A DNA stretch of 64,000 nt from Leucobacter celer subsp. astrifaciens (GCF_001273835.1 NZ_JHEI01000132.1:186001-250000), one strand, 5' to 3'. Shown: positions 43,708-52,242, counted from the stretch's first letter. Notes: a model not told the origin generated them from the sequence alone. Program-made: numbers and translations.

Positions 43708-45144
43708 ATGTCCGACCTCAAGACCGGCGGGAGCTTCGGCGCCTCGCTGCGCGAGATCCTCGCCGACAAGACCGCGTTCGCGCGGCATCAGGAGGCGAAT
43801 CTCGAGCCCGAGACCGTCGCGGCGCTCGGCGCGAAGATCCGCGAGACCGGCGTCAGGTACATCTACTACATGATCCCGACGCTCGGCGCCCGCACCGTGG
43901 CCAAGGTGGTTCCGGCAGAGCACTACGAGCGCATGCTCCGCAAGGGCATCGCCTTCCACCGCACCGCGCTCACCGATCTGCAGACCAGCCGGGAGGGCGA
44001 ACTCATCGGCGGCGGCGTCGAGGCCCACGAGTTCTGGGGGCTGCCCGACCCGGAGACCTTCCAGGTGCTGCCCTGGGATACCGAGGTCGGACGCATCTTC
44101 TGCACCGCCTACGATCCGCCCCACCTCGGCGAGGACGGCGGCCGCCTCATCCCGCTCGACACCCGCGCCCTCTTCAAGGCCGCTCATCGCGGCTTCACCG
44201 AGCGCACGGGCCTCGAACTGCGCAGTGGTCTCGAGCCTGAGATGACCTGGGTCGGCCCAGGCATCGAGGTCGTCTCGAAGGACGACCAGAGCCCCGCCTA
44301 CCAGGTCGAGAACCTCGAGAAGATGCGTCCCGTGTTCAAGAAGGTCATCAGCTACGGCCAGGCGCTCGACTTCGACATGATCCAGGGCGACTACGAGGAC
44401 GACGGCCAGATCGAGCTGAACTGGAACTTCGACCGTGCCGAGCTCACCTCGGAGCGCATGACCACCTACCGCCAGATCTGCAAGCAGGTGGCGCGCGAGC
44501 TGGGGCTGCAGGCCAGCTTCATGCCCAAGCCCTACAACGGCAAGATGGGCAACGGCTGCCATCACAACCTCAGCCTGTGGCGCGTCGCGGAGGACGGCTC
44601 GGCCGAGAACGTGATCGAGGACGGCCGGGTGGAACTCCACGCGACGGAGACGGCGCGCCAGGCGATCGCCGGCATGCTGCTGCACACTCCGGGATCGATG
44701 CTCGTGATGGGGTCGACGGTCAACTCCTACAAGCGCTACTGGGATGCCGGCCAGTTCGCGCCCTCGGGCGCCGACTGGGGCCTCGACACCCGCGGCGTCG
44801 CGATCCGGATCTCGGCCAATGGCCGCATGGAGTACCGCCTGCCGGATGCGAGCGTGAACCCCTACCTCTCCCACCTCTACCTGCTCGCGGCGATCGAGCA
44901 CGGACTCGAGGCGCAGCTGGATCCGGGCGACCCCGGGCAGCCGAGCGAGGAGATCGCGAAGGTCGTCGTGCCGAACACGCTCGGCAGCGCGATCGAGGCC
45001 TTCGAGGCCGACGAGTACCTCATGGGCGCGATGCCCGAGGAGCTCACGAGGATCTTCCTGCAGCTGAAGCGGGACGAGTGGGCGCGCTACTGCGGCCAGA
45101 TCACGCAGTGGGAGTTCGATCAGTACTGGGAGGCGATTCCGTGA
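43708..45144 (+). CDS. Glutamine synthetase-like gamma-glutamyl-amine ligase
   Basis: A 478-residue GS-fold ligase expected to couple glutamate to an amine with ATP (PuuA/IpuC/GlnA3 type). GS catalytic segments are present: SGLEPEMTWV, IQGDYEDDGQIELNWNF (metal Glu), MPKPYNGKMGNGCHHNLSLW (substrate/ATP loop) and RMEYRLPDASVNPYL. The adenylylation loop of housekeeping GlnA is not seen. Length and lack of the NKLG-type GS-I N-terminus argue against ammonia assimilation. GAAAGGAACCCC precedes the ATG. It overlaps the next gene (GTGA). Confidence 0.87.
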   Translation: MSDLKTGGSFGASLREILADKTAFARHQEANLEPETVAALGAKIRETGVRYIYYMIPTLGARTVAKVVPAEHYERMLRKGIAFHRTALTDLQTSREGELIGGGVEAHEFWGLPDPETFQVLPWDTEVGRIFCTAYDPPHLGEDGGRLIPLDTRALFKAAHRGFTERTGLELRSGLEPEMTWVGPGIEVVSKDDQSPAYQVENLEKMRPVFKKVISYGQALDFDMIQGDYEDDGQIELNWNFDRAELTSERMTTYRQICKQVARELGLQASFMPKPYNGKMGNGCHHNLSLWRVAEDGSAENVIEDGRVELHATETARQAIAGMLLHTPGSMLVMGSTVNSYKRYWDAGQFAPSGADWGLDTRGVAIRISANGRMEYRLPDASVNPYLSHLYLLAAIEHGLEAQLDPGDPGQPSEEIAKVVVPNTLGSAIEAFEADEYLMGAMPEELTRIFLQLKRDEWARYCGQITQWEFDQYWEAIP

Positions 45145-45875
45145 ACGCGACCGAGAACGCAGGGCAGAGTCCCCGCATCATCCGTCTGGCCTGCATCGAC
45201 TCCGAGGCCCTGCCGCTCTTCGCGAAGAGCCCCGATGGCAAGGTCCGGAGCGGCTACGAGCCCGAGGCAGCGGCGCTCGTCGCCGAGCGCCTCGGCGCCG
45301 AGATCGAGTGGGTGATCGTGCCGTGGGAGGACATGATCCCCGCCGTGCGGCGAGGTGATGCCGACGCCGTCTGGTGCGGCCAGGGCATGACCGATGAACG
45401 CGCGGCGCTCGTCGACTTCACCCACCCGTACGCCGTGTTCAACGAGACCCTCGTCGTGCGCGCCGGTGATCCCGCGCGTTCGGCCGACGAGCTCGAGGGC
45501 TACCGCATCGGCGCCATCGCGAACTCCACGAACATGAAGCTCGCCGAGACCTTCCCCGGTGTCGAGCTCGTGAGCTTCGGAGCGAGCGACGACGTGTTCG
45601 GCGACATGATCGAGGCCACTCGCTCGGGTGAGATCCACGGTTTCGTCGATGACGATGTGGTCATGATCCCGCTGGCGCAGGAGGATCCCGACTTCGTCGA
45701 GGCGTTCACCGTGCTCACAGGCAACAGCTGGGGCATCGGAGTCGCTCCCGGCAACGACGCGCTGCGCGAGGAGATCGACGCCGCGCTCGAGGCGGTCGTC
45801 GCCGACGGCTCGCTGGAGCGCGTCTGGCGCACGTGGATGCCGCTGCTGCCCTTCCCGCTGCAGAACGAGCGATAG
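45141..45875 (+). CDS. Signal-less solute-binding-protein (family 3) fold
   Basis: A 244-residue protein with the complete amino-acid-binding-protein fold: IIRLACIDSEALPLF, the hinge-side GYEPEAAALVAERLG, WEDMIPAVRRGDADAVWCG and RIGAIANSTNMKLAETFPG. There is no signal peptide, lipobox or membrane segment, and the GTG start overlapping the ligase stop leaves no room for one. It is probably cytoplasmic, possibly an enzyme-like or ligand-buffering relative of periplasmic binding proteins. No ABC permease or ATPase accompanies it. Confidence 0.75.
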   Translation: MNATENAGQSPRIIRLACIDSEALPLFAKSPDGKVRSGYEPEAAALVAERLGAEIEWVIVPWEDMIPAVRRGDADAVWCGQGMTDERAALVDFTHPYAVFNETLVVRAGDPARSADELEGYRIGAIANSTNMKLAETFPGVELVSFGASDDVFGDMIEATRSGEIHGFVDDDVVMIPLAQEDPDFVEAFTVLTGNSWGIGVAPGNDALREEIDAALEAVVADGSLERVWRTWMPLLPFPLQNER

Positions 45876-45877
45876 CG

Positions 45878-46612
45878 ATGGGCGGGCCTCAGGACGGCGG
45901 GCGGATCCCGCGCATCGGCGTGACCGGCATGTGGTCGAATCAGATTCACGGTCTGCGCTTCGACGGGAGCGCCGTCGCCTCGGCGGTGCTGCGCTCCGTC
46001 GTGCGCGCAGGCGGCGAGCCCCTCACGCTCTTCGCGGAGGGGCCGTCGCCCGCAGAGGAACGGCTGCGGGGGCTCGACGGCCTGCTCGTGCCGGGCGGCT
46101 CCGACGTCGATCCGCGACGCTACGGCGAGGAGCCGCTGGAGACCACGGCTCCCGCCGACTTCGCGGCCCAGGACCAGTTCGAGGCCGACATGATGGCGGC
46201 GGCGATGCGGCTCCGGATCCCCGTGCTCGCCATCTGCCGGGGCTTCCAGCTGCTGAACGTCGAGCACGGCGGCACGCTGGTGCAGGATCTGCCAGCGGAC
46301 AGCCCGCACCGCAACGCGGTGCACGAGGTGACGCTCGAGACCGACTCGGCGCTCGCCGGGGCCCTCGGGGTGCCGGCGCTGCCGGTCTCCTCCTACCATC
46401 ATCAAGCCGTCGACCGGGTGGGGGATGGACTGCGCGTCGTCGGACGCGCGCCCGACGGGGTGGTCGAAGCTCTCGAGCATGAGAGCGCCGATCTTCTTGC
46501 AGTACAGTGGCATCCGGAAGATACGGCCGCGACCGATGCGCGGCAGCACGCGATCTTCGCCTGGCTCGTGGAGCGGGCACGGGTGCGGACGAACGCGGAG
46601 GAGACGGTATGA
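45878..46612 (+). CDS. Second gamma-glutamyl hydrolase-like protein (PuuD fold)
   Basis: A 244-residue class-I amidotransferase-like hydrolase. The nucleophile loop is LAICRGFQLLNVEHGG and the partner His/Glu are in VQWHPEDTAA; GLLVPGGSDVDPRRYGEEP is the PuuD substrate-side motif. It starts two bases after the previous stop. With the PuuD at 39.3 kb this gives two gamma-glutamyl hydrolases in one locus, perhaps for different intermediates. Confidence 0.85.
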   Translation: MGGPQDGGRIPRIGVTGMWSNQIHGLRFDGSAVASAVLRSVVRAGGEPLTLFAEGPSPAEERLRGLDGLLVPGGSDVDPRRYGEEPLETTAPADFAAQDQFEADMMAAAMRLRIPVLAICRGFQLLNVEHGGTLVQDLPADSPHRNAVHEVTLETDSALAGALGVPALPVSSYHHQAVDRVGDGLRVVGRAPDGVVEALEHESADLLAVQWHPEDTAATDARQHAIFAWLVERARVRTNAEETV

Positions 46613-47355
46613 GTGACGCGCGAGTGCTCGTGGTCGAGCACCAGGGGGACGCGGGCCCGGGGCTCTTCGGCACTCGGATCGCCGAGTGCGGTGTCGAGCT
46701 GGAGACCGTGGGACCCGACGCGGGCGCCGAGGTGCCGTCATCGCTCGACGGCTTCGACGGACTGATCGTGCTCGGCGGCACGATGGGGCCGACCGACGAC
46801 CACGATGCACCGTGGCTTCCGGCGACCCGGCACCTGCTGGCGGAGGGCGTCGCCCGCGGCGTTCCGACGCTCGGAATCTGCCTCGGGGCGCAGCTGCTCG
46901 CCACGGCGACCGGCGGGCATGTGCGCACGAACCCCGAGGGGCCCGAAGTGGGGCTGCACACGGTGCGATTCGGCGCTGACGCAGCTGGCGATCCGCTCTT
47001 CGACGGCCTCGCGGGAACCGACGTGCCGGCCGTGCAGTGGCACTGGCTCGAGGCCGACGAACTGCCGCTGGAGGCGAGTGTGCTCGCCTCCAGCCCGGTG
47101 TGCAAGAACCAGGCGTTCCGGATCGGCGATGCGGCTTGGGGCGTGCAGTTCCACCCCGAAGCGCTCGGCGGTTCCGCTCGCGACTGGGTCGCGGACGACC
47201 CCCAGAGCCTCGTGGACCTCGGCCTCGTCGGGGCCGAGGTGCTGGGCCAGGTGCAGCACGCCGAACCCGAGCTGAGCCGTGTGTGGGGCGCCGTCGCCGA
47301 GCGATTCGCCGCACTCACTGTCGCCGCCGCGAAGCAGGAACAGACCGCCGCGTAG
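46609..47355 (+). CDS. Type-1 glutamine amidotransferase-like protein
   Basis: A 248-residue protein of the GuaA-like stand-alone amidotransferase family, different from the PuuD type. The nucleophile elbow is LGICLGAQLLATATGG; the His is in WGVQFHPEA. No synthase domain is fused or adjacent. Roles in related amine clusters include gamma-glutamyl-amide hydrolysis (AtdA2-like in aniline degradation), which is inference here. It overlaps the preceding gene by 4 bp. A broken piece of this gene recurs at 50.6 kb. Confidence 0.8.
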   Translation: MSDARVLVVEHQGDAGPGLFGTRIAECGVELETVGPDAGAEVPSSLDGFDGLIVLGGTMGPTDDHDAPWLPATRHLLAEGVARGVPTLGICLGAQLLATATGGHVRTNPEGPEVGLHTVRFGADAAGDPLFDGLAGTDVPAVQWHWLEADELPLEASVLASSPVCKNQAFRIGDAAWGVQFHPEALGGSARDWVADDPQSLVDLGLVGAEVLGQVQHAEPELSRVWGAVAERFAALTVAAAKQEQTAA

Positions 47356-47393
47356 AGCAGCTGCACGCCCGGCTGCGCGGGATCGATCCGCAC
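47356..47393 (-). pseudogene. Remnant of the Cache-sensor gene 3' end
   Basis: Read on the minus strand, this segment encodes RIDPAQPGVQLLYA, matching the last residues of the intact Cache protein (QIDPAQAGVQLLYADA at 50.74 kb). The surrounding 42 bp (47350-47391) match 50749-50790 at 38 positions. It marks the left edge of an inserted segment. The bases from 47394 to 47525 show nothing further. Confidence 0.5.
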
Positions 47394-47525
47394 ACGGCGG
47401 ACCGCCGTGTCTGTCTCTGCTGATGCGCGTAGGGACGGTGTCGGTTCGCCAGCCGCAGCTCTGCGGCTCTCAACTCGGGCTGTTCAACGGCTCCCAGCGC
47501 GAGGTTCTGCGCGGAGACGCCGCCT

Positions 47526-48788
47526 TCACAGATGCCCGTCGAGTGTCTCGCGCACTGCACCGATCAGTTGTTTGATCTCGAGATCGGTGACGATGAATGG
47601 GGGACTCGCCTGCAGCGCGTTTCCGTTGAGGGGGCGCAAGACGTATCCCCTATCGATGAGTTCGTCCGCGATCTCAGCAGATCCGACTCGATCGGTGAAC
47701 TGTATCGCCCCCAGGAATCCTTCGTGCCTGACCTCGTCGACGAGTTCATGCCGAGCGAGCGCATCGAGCTCGTCGCTCAGCACGGCTTCCAACTCGCCCG
47801 CCCGGGCGACGAGGCCTTCGTCTTCGATGATCTGCAAGTTCTTCAGCGCTAGAGCGCTGCCTGTCGCGTGACCCGAGTAGGTCACGCCGTGTCTGAAGAT
47901 ATGCGACTCTTCGCCGCGGGAGAAGTAGGGCTCCCAGACGCGGGGAGAGACGAACACCCCTCCCATCGGCGCATAGCCGGAAGTCAGCCCCTTTGCCACG
48001 GTGATGATATCCGGGCGCAGCCCGTAGCGTTCGGTCGCGAACATGTGCCCGGTACGGCCGAACCCGGTGATCACCTCGTCGAGAATGAACAGGATGTCGT
48101 ACTCGTCGCAGATCCGCTGAATGCCCTCGAGATATCCTGGCTTGGGCGGATACACCCCGCCGGCGCCGAGAATCGGCTCGGCGATGAACGCGGCGATGTT
48201 CTCCGGGCCGAGCTCCATGATCTGGCGCTCCACTTCGACGATGTCGTCCGGTGAGACGCGAAGCGTCTCCGGTACCAGCGACGGTCCGAAGCCCTCTCGG
48301 TTGAAGTCGAGTCCGGCGACGCTCGTACCGTATGCGTGCAGGCCGTGGTACGAGTACTGGCGACTCACGATGTATCGCTTCGCCGGCCTCCCCGTGATCT
48401 GCCAGTAGTGGCGGGCGAGCTTGCAGGCCAGATCGTCCGCATCCGAGCCTCCGCTGTTCAGGATGATTCTCGGATCCTCGATGGGAGAGAGCTCGGAAAG
48501 CCGGTCGGTGAGCTCGATCGCCCGATCGTTCGCGAACCTCCCGAAGACATGCCAGGTCTCGAGCCGCCTGATCTGCTCGGCTGCCGCCTCGGCCATCTCC
48601 GGCCTGCCGTGACCGATGCTCGTGTGCCACAGGCCCGCACTGCCGTCGAACAGCCGCTGCCCAGCAGTCGTCGTGAGGTATGCTCCATCGCCGCGTTCGA
48701 CCACGATCTGGCGACGCTCGATCGAGGGCATCTGTGCCTGAGCGCTCCACAGACTGTTCCCGGGTGAACTCGTACCGGCCATCGCCAT
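47526..48788 (-). CDS. Class-III omega-amine/omega-amino acid aminotransferase
   Basis: A 420-residue PLP enzyme of the SpuC/omega-amino-acid-pyruvate aminotransferase type. FDGSAGLWHTSIGHG is the N-terminal motif, ILFILDEVITGFGRTGHMF contains the PLP Asp, and the Schiff-base Lys is in VAKGLTSGYAPMGG. The usual Gly-Ser-Glu-Ala-Asn reads NSGGSDADD. It should move an amino group from an amine such as putrescine or GABA to pyruvate. TGAGGAG precedes a run of three ATGs (48791, 48788, 48782); 48788 gives a fair spacing. Codon use and G+C are clearly lower than in the genes to the left. Confidence 0.85.
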   Translation of the reverse strand: MAMAGTSSPGNSLWSAQAQMPSIERRQIVVERGDGAYLTTTAGQRLFDGSAGLWHTSIGHGRPEMAEAAAEQIRRLETWHVFGRFANDRAIELTDRLSELSPIEDPRIILNSGGSDADDLACKLARHYWQITGRPAKRYIVSRQYSYHGLHAYGTSVAGLDFNREGFGPSLVPETLRVSPDDIVEVERQIMELGPENIAAFIAEPILGAGGVYPPKPGYLEGIQRICDEYDILFILDEVITGFGRTGHMFATERYGLRPDIITVAKGLTSGYAPMGGVFVSPRVWEPYFSRGEESHIFRHGVTYSGHATGSALALKNLQIIEDEGLVARAGELEAVLSDELDALARHELVDEVRHEGFLGAIQFTDRVGSAEIADELIDRGYVLRPLNGNALQASPPFIVTDLEIKQLIGAVRETLDGHL

Positions 48789-48897
48789 CATTCTCCTCAA
48801 CTTCCACGGGCCAGGGCCGCAAAGCCCGTCCGTCCGACTCGGTTCTCCTGCAACGCTCGGGACCTCCACGAGATCCCGAGCCCTTTTCTGACCCTTG

Positions 48898-50400
48898 CTA
48901 GCTGGGGTCCACGAGCACCGACTTGCTCCTCGTATACTCGAGAACGCTCTCGCGGCCGAGTTCTCGGCTGTTCCCCGATACGTGCTGGCCGCCGTAACTG
49001 AGCCCCTGGTCGATCCTCCCGACCGTGTTCACCCACACCAGCCCTCCTCGCAGCCGCGTGGAGAATCGGTAGGCCCGGGAGATGTCTCTCGTCCAGACGG
49101 CAGCGGAAAGGTCGTACTCGGACTCATTCGCCATTCGAAGGACCTCGTCTTCGTCGCGGAAGACGATCACCGACAGAACCGGACCGAATATCTCTTCACT
49201 GGCGACTCGCATGTTGTTCGTCACGTCCGTGAGAACGGTTGGTGCGAGATAGAACCCATCGCCTTCGGAGATCTTTCCGCCACTCACGATAGATGCTCCC
49301 TGGTCCATGGCGGACGATATGTACCCAGAGACGCTCTGAAGGTGCGCTTGGGAAATCAGAGGGCCGATCGAAGTCGCCGTGTCGAGCGGGTCGCCCAGGC
49401 GGAACTTCATGGTCTCCTGCAGGAGCAGCTCCAGCATCTCGTCTCGGATGCTCTCGTGCAGGAACAAGCGTGACGGGGCGATGCACTGCTGGCCCGAATT
49501 CTCCCAGATGGATTCAGCGGATTCGGCGGCGGCCTTTCTCAGATCCGCATCGGGGAAGACGATGTTGGCGGTCTTTCCTCCCAGTTCAACACTGACCTTC
49601 TTCATCGAGGGCCCCGCAACGCCCAAGATGTGACGTCCGACGCGAGGGGAGCCGGTGAATGAAACCTTGTGAACGTCTGGGTGGCGAATCAAGGCCTCTC
49701 CTACGACGTCGCCGTACCCCGGGACAACGTTCAGCACGCCTGCGGGAAGACCGATCTCTCGTGCAAGGTCCGCGAGATAGAGAGTGGTGTAGCTCGCAAG
49801 CTCAGACGGCTTCAAGACGACCGTGTTTCCCGCGGCTAGCGCAGGAGCGATCTTCTGGGAGGCCATGGCGAGAGGGTAGTTCCAGGGGGTGATTGCGGCG
49901 CATACGCCGATGGGTTGGCGAAGCGTCATCCCGAAGAAGGGCTGACGAACCGGGTTCACGTCTCCCTCCAGCTTGGTCGGCCAGCCCCCGTAGTACCGGA
50001 ACACGTGCTCGACGCCGTCGATCTCGTCGAGGGACTGCGAGAGGGGTTTCCCCATATCGATCGATTCCAGCTCCGCCAGAGTTTCTCGATGGTCCCGGAC
50101 TGCGTCTGCAAGATCGAACAGGTAGCCGGCGCGAGTCGTCGGGCTGATGTCTCGCCAGTCCTCGGCCCCGAGGGCTCTGGAAGCCTTGTCGACCGCAGCG
50201 GATACATCTGAAGGAGAAGCCGCTGCGATGCGGCCCAGGCTGCTCCCGGTCGAGGGATCGACGGAGTCGAACGTCGATTCATCGTCGGAGGCGCGTTCGT
50301 GACCGCTGCCGAGGCGGAGTCCTTGGTCCCTGTTCAAGAAGGATCGGGCATCTTCGCGGACTTCCCTGGAATGCCCGAGGCAAGGGTCAGAACTCTGCAT
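48898..50400 (-). CDS. Aldehyde dehydrogenase (aminobutyraldehyde/betaine aldehyde type)
   Basis: A 500-residue NAD(P)-linked aldehyde dehydrogenase. It has ITPWNYPLAMASQKIAPALAAGN, the catalytic Glu in VSVELGGKTANIVF and the catalytic Cys in ENSGQQCIAPSR, the sequence style of gamma-aminobutyraldehyde and betaine aldehyde enzymes. It would oxidise the aldehyde made by the aminotransferase. AGAAGGAGCAATA precedes the ATG. The N-terminus has an extra 45 residues before the domain. Like the aminotransferase, its base composition is lower in G+C than the locus average. Confidence 0.9.
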   Translation of the reverse strand: MQSSDPCLGHSREVREDARSFLNRDQGLRLGSGHERASDDESTFDSVDPSTGSSLGRIAAASPSDVSAAVDKASRALGAEDWRDISPTTRAGYLFDLADAVRDHRETLAELESIDMGKPLSQSLDEIDGVEHVFRYYGGWPTKLEGDVNPVRQPFFGMTLRQPIGVCAAITPWNYPLAMASQKIAPALAAGNTVVLKPSELASYTTLYLADLAREIGLPAGVLNVVPGYGDVVGEALIRHPDVHKVSFTGSPRVGRHILGVAGPSMKKVSVELGGKTANIVFPDADLRKAAAESAESIWENSGQQCIAPSRLFLHESIRDEMLELLLQETMKFRLGDPLDTATSIGPLISQAHLQSVSGYISSAMDQGASIVSGGKISEGDGFYLAPTVLTDVTNNMRVASEEIFGPVLSVIVFRDEDEVLRMANESEYDLSAAVWTRDISRAYRFSTRLRGGLVWVNTVGRIDQGLSYGGQHVSGNSRELGRESVLEYTRSKSVLVDPS

Positions 50401-50583
50401 TATTGCTCCTTCTGAGGGTTGTGCGATTGCCGTGCCGATGGGTTCCAGCGCGGCCGACCTCACCGGTCATCGTACATACTATTTTCTATATTTAAAAGCG
50501 TGAAGTGTGATCCTGTCATGTCTTCATATCGAGTAGTACCGAGCGAGGGGCTGGATGCGTCGATGTCCGTCGTCCGCGGGCCG
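50401..50583. promoter_or_regulatory. AT-rich region upstream of the aldehyde dehydrogenase operon
   Basis: The stretch around 50475-50530 is strongly A+T-rich (TACTATTTTCTATATTTAAA) and should hold the promoter of the minus-strand dehydrogenase/aminotransferase pair. Several overlapping -10-like boxes are possible, so I do not name one. Confidence 0.4.
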
Positions 50584-50589
50584 CGAGGT

Positions 50590-50757
50590 GCTCGGCGGGG
50601 AGGCGGGGCTCTACGGCACTCGGACCACCGAGTGCGGTGTCGAGTTGGAGACCGTGAGGCCCGCCGCCGCGCAGGATGAGACCGCCGCGCAGCCGACGCC
50701 GGGCTCACGGCCGCGCAGGCCGCGCAGGCTGCGCGGGATCAGGCGTCGGCGTAGAGC
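50590..50757 (+). pseudogene. Broken copy of the 46.6-kb amidotransferase gene
   Basis: 50605-50663 matches 46659-46717 at 53 of 59 bases and encodes GLYGTRTTECGVELETVRP, against GLFGTRIAECGVELETVGP in the intact gene. The middle of the gene is missing; the end (GATCAGGCGTCGGCGTAG) resembles the intact 3' end (GAACAGACCGCCGCGTAG). It marks the right edge of the inserted aminotransferase/dehydrogenase segment and overlaps the 3' end of the Cache gene. Confidence 0.6.
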
Positions 50758-51449
50758 AGCTGCACGCCTGCCTGAGCGGGATCGATCTGCGCCCGACGGA
50801 AGCCGGGCAGCGAATCCGGCACGTAGTCTCCCGGAAGGAACCGTGAGGAATTGCTGAAGATCACGTTGCCGTGCCGGCCGATCAGCGCCATCGCGACGGA
50901 GTGCTGCAGCAGCACCGGGAGCAGAGCCGCCTCCAGATCCTCGACCTGGATGTCGTTGCCGACCGCTCCCACGCGGGCGCCGCGCACCTCGGCAGGCACG
51001 GTGAGCGTGAGCACGTAGGCCTCCACGCCGAGGTAGTCGATGTAGGGACCGACGAGTGCCGGCGTCCCCTCGTGGAACGACCTGATGAACCACTCGTGGT
51101 GCTCGTAGTCGTAGTAGCGGTCGGCCCCGGGTACCACGCCGAACGAGTAGCGGGCGAAGCGCGACTCGTCCTCTCTCACCCACCACTCGAGGTGGCCGTT
51201 CTCGGTTCCCAGCGCCGAGTGCGCGAAGATCAGGCCGCAGCCGTCGATGGTCTCGTCTTCCGCGAGGAAGCGCACCGCAGCTGATTTGAGGCGGCGGCGC
51301 GTCGAGTCGCTGATCTCGATGAGCCCGGTGTCGGTGAAGCCCAGGTTGGCGATGAGCTCCTCGGAGAGCGCCTCGAGGCGCTCGAAGTGCTGCGTGAACC
51401 AGCTGCTCAGGCTGTCGACGACCGTCTGCACGGACTCCGGGGCGCTCAT
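50739..51449 (-). CDS. Soluble Cache (PDC) sensor-domain protein
   Basis: A 236-residue stand-alone Cache-like domain. Typical elements are YYDYEHHEWFIRSFHEGTPALVGPYIDYLGVEAYVLTLTVPAEV followed by VGAVGNDIQVEDLE, each close to the pattern of extracellular dCache receptors. There is no signal peptide, membrane helix or output domain, so it should be a cytoplasmic small-molecule-binding protein. Its ATG overlaps the GntR stop (ATGA), so regulator and sensor are made together, suggesting that it binds the locus substrate and modulates the regulator. The ligand is not known. Confidence 0.72.
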   Translation of the reverse strand: MSAPESVQTVVDSLSSWFTQHFERLEALSEELIANLGFTDTGLIEISDSTRRRLKSAAVRFLAEDETIDGCGLIFAHSALGTENGHLEWWVREDESRFARYSFGVVPGADRYYDYEHHEWFIRSFHEGTPALVGPYIDYLGVEAYVLTLTVPAEVRGARVGAVGNDIQVEDLEAALLPVLLQHSVAMALIGRHGNVIFSNSSRFLPGDYVPDSLPGFRRAQIDPAQAGVQLLYADA

Positions 51450-52231
51450 CGGAAGCCTCCGAGGGTCCGAGGCGGTGCGGCGGCGCCCTGCGCGCGGCCG
51501 AGGGCGATCTTGCCGTCGATGATCAGTCGCATATTGCTCTTGACGTGGTCGACGGCGAGCTGCTGAGCCTCCTCTGCGCGCTGCTGCTCGATCGCCGTGG
51601 TGATGGCGAGATGCTCGGTGAAGGCGAGCTGAGCCGACGCGCGGCACACGCCCTCGCACCAGAGGAAGGGGGAGAGCTCGGACTGCAGGCGCTGCTCGGC
51701 CGTGAGCAGCCGCTGCGAGTGGCTGAGCACGGCGACCTCGAAGTGGAACCGGCTGTCGGCCATCGAGCGCTCCCGTGAGCTGCGCGCCTCGCGCGCCTGA
51801 AAGGCGAACTCGGCGAGGCGCGTGCGGCGACCCGGCTCCGTGCGCTCGGCGGCGAGCCGCGCCGCCATCCCCGAGACCGCTGCATGCTCGTCGAAGAAAT
51901 CGCGCAGCGCGACGAGGCTCGTGGCCCGCAGCGATGCCTGCAGCGCCTCGGAGGAGGGGAAGGGCGCCTGCACGACGAAGGTGCCGCCGTTGCGACCTCG
52001 CCGCGTCTCCACCACACCCTGCGCACGCAGCTTCGCCAGCGCTTTGCGCAGCGTGGCGACCGCGATCCCGAACTGGCTCGCGAGTTCGGCCTCGGGCGGC
52101 AGCCGTTCTCCTACGCTGAGCATCCCCATCGAGATCGCCGAGGAGATGCGCTGGGCGATCCCGCCGACGTTCGGGCCGGAGGGCGTGCCCTCGCCCTGCG
52201 ACGGGGTCTGACCGAGGAGCGGCTGCTGCAC
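51446..52231 (-). CDS. GntR-family regulator with FCD-like domain
   Basis: A 261-residue transcription factor. The winged helix is clear (AQRISSAISMGMLSVGERLPPEAELASQFGIAVATLRKALAKLRAQGVVETRRGRNGGTFV); the C-terminal helical domain carries FHFEVAVLSHS and FTEHLAITTAI with His residues as in FCD proteins. It is the likely regulator of the P450/gamma-glutamyl locus; CATTCAC-containing sites at 37.5 and 42.3 kb are candidate targets. GTG 52231 is the best start before the HTH and lies 11 bp after the kgd stop. Confidence 0.8.
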   Translation of the reverse strand: MQQPLLGQTPSQGEGTPSGPNVGGIAQRISSAISMGMLSVGERLPPEAELASQFGIAVATLRKALAKLRAQGVVETRRGRNGGTFVVQAPFPSSEALQASLRATSLVALRDFFDEHAAVSGMAARLAAERTEPGRRTRLAEFAFQAREARSSRERSMADSRFHFEVAVLSHSQRLLTAEQRLQSELSPFLWCEGVCRASAQLAFTEHLAITTAIEQQRAEEAQQLAVDHVKSNMRLIIDGKIALGRAQGAAAPPRTLGGFR

Positions 52232-52242
52232 CTGATCGCCGC

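Noticed and set aside
43708..45144. Calling the ligase housekeeping glutamine synthetase
   Set aside because: No adenylylation loop, unusual N-terminus, and operon partners are amine-catabolic.
46609..47355. Calling the stand-alone amidotransferase guaA
   Set aside because: It lacks the ATP-pyrophosphatase and dimerisation domains of GMP synthase.
47526..50400. Transposon origin of the aminotransferase/dehydrogenase cassette
   Set aside because: No transposase, terminal inverted repeats or clean target-site duplication were found; only partial gene-junction copies flank it.
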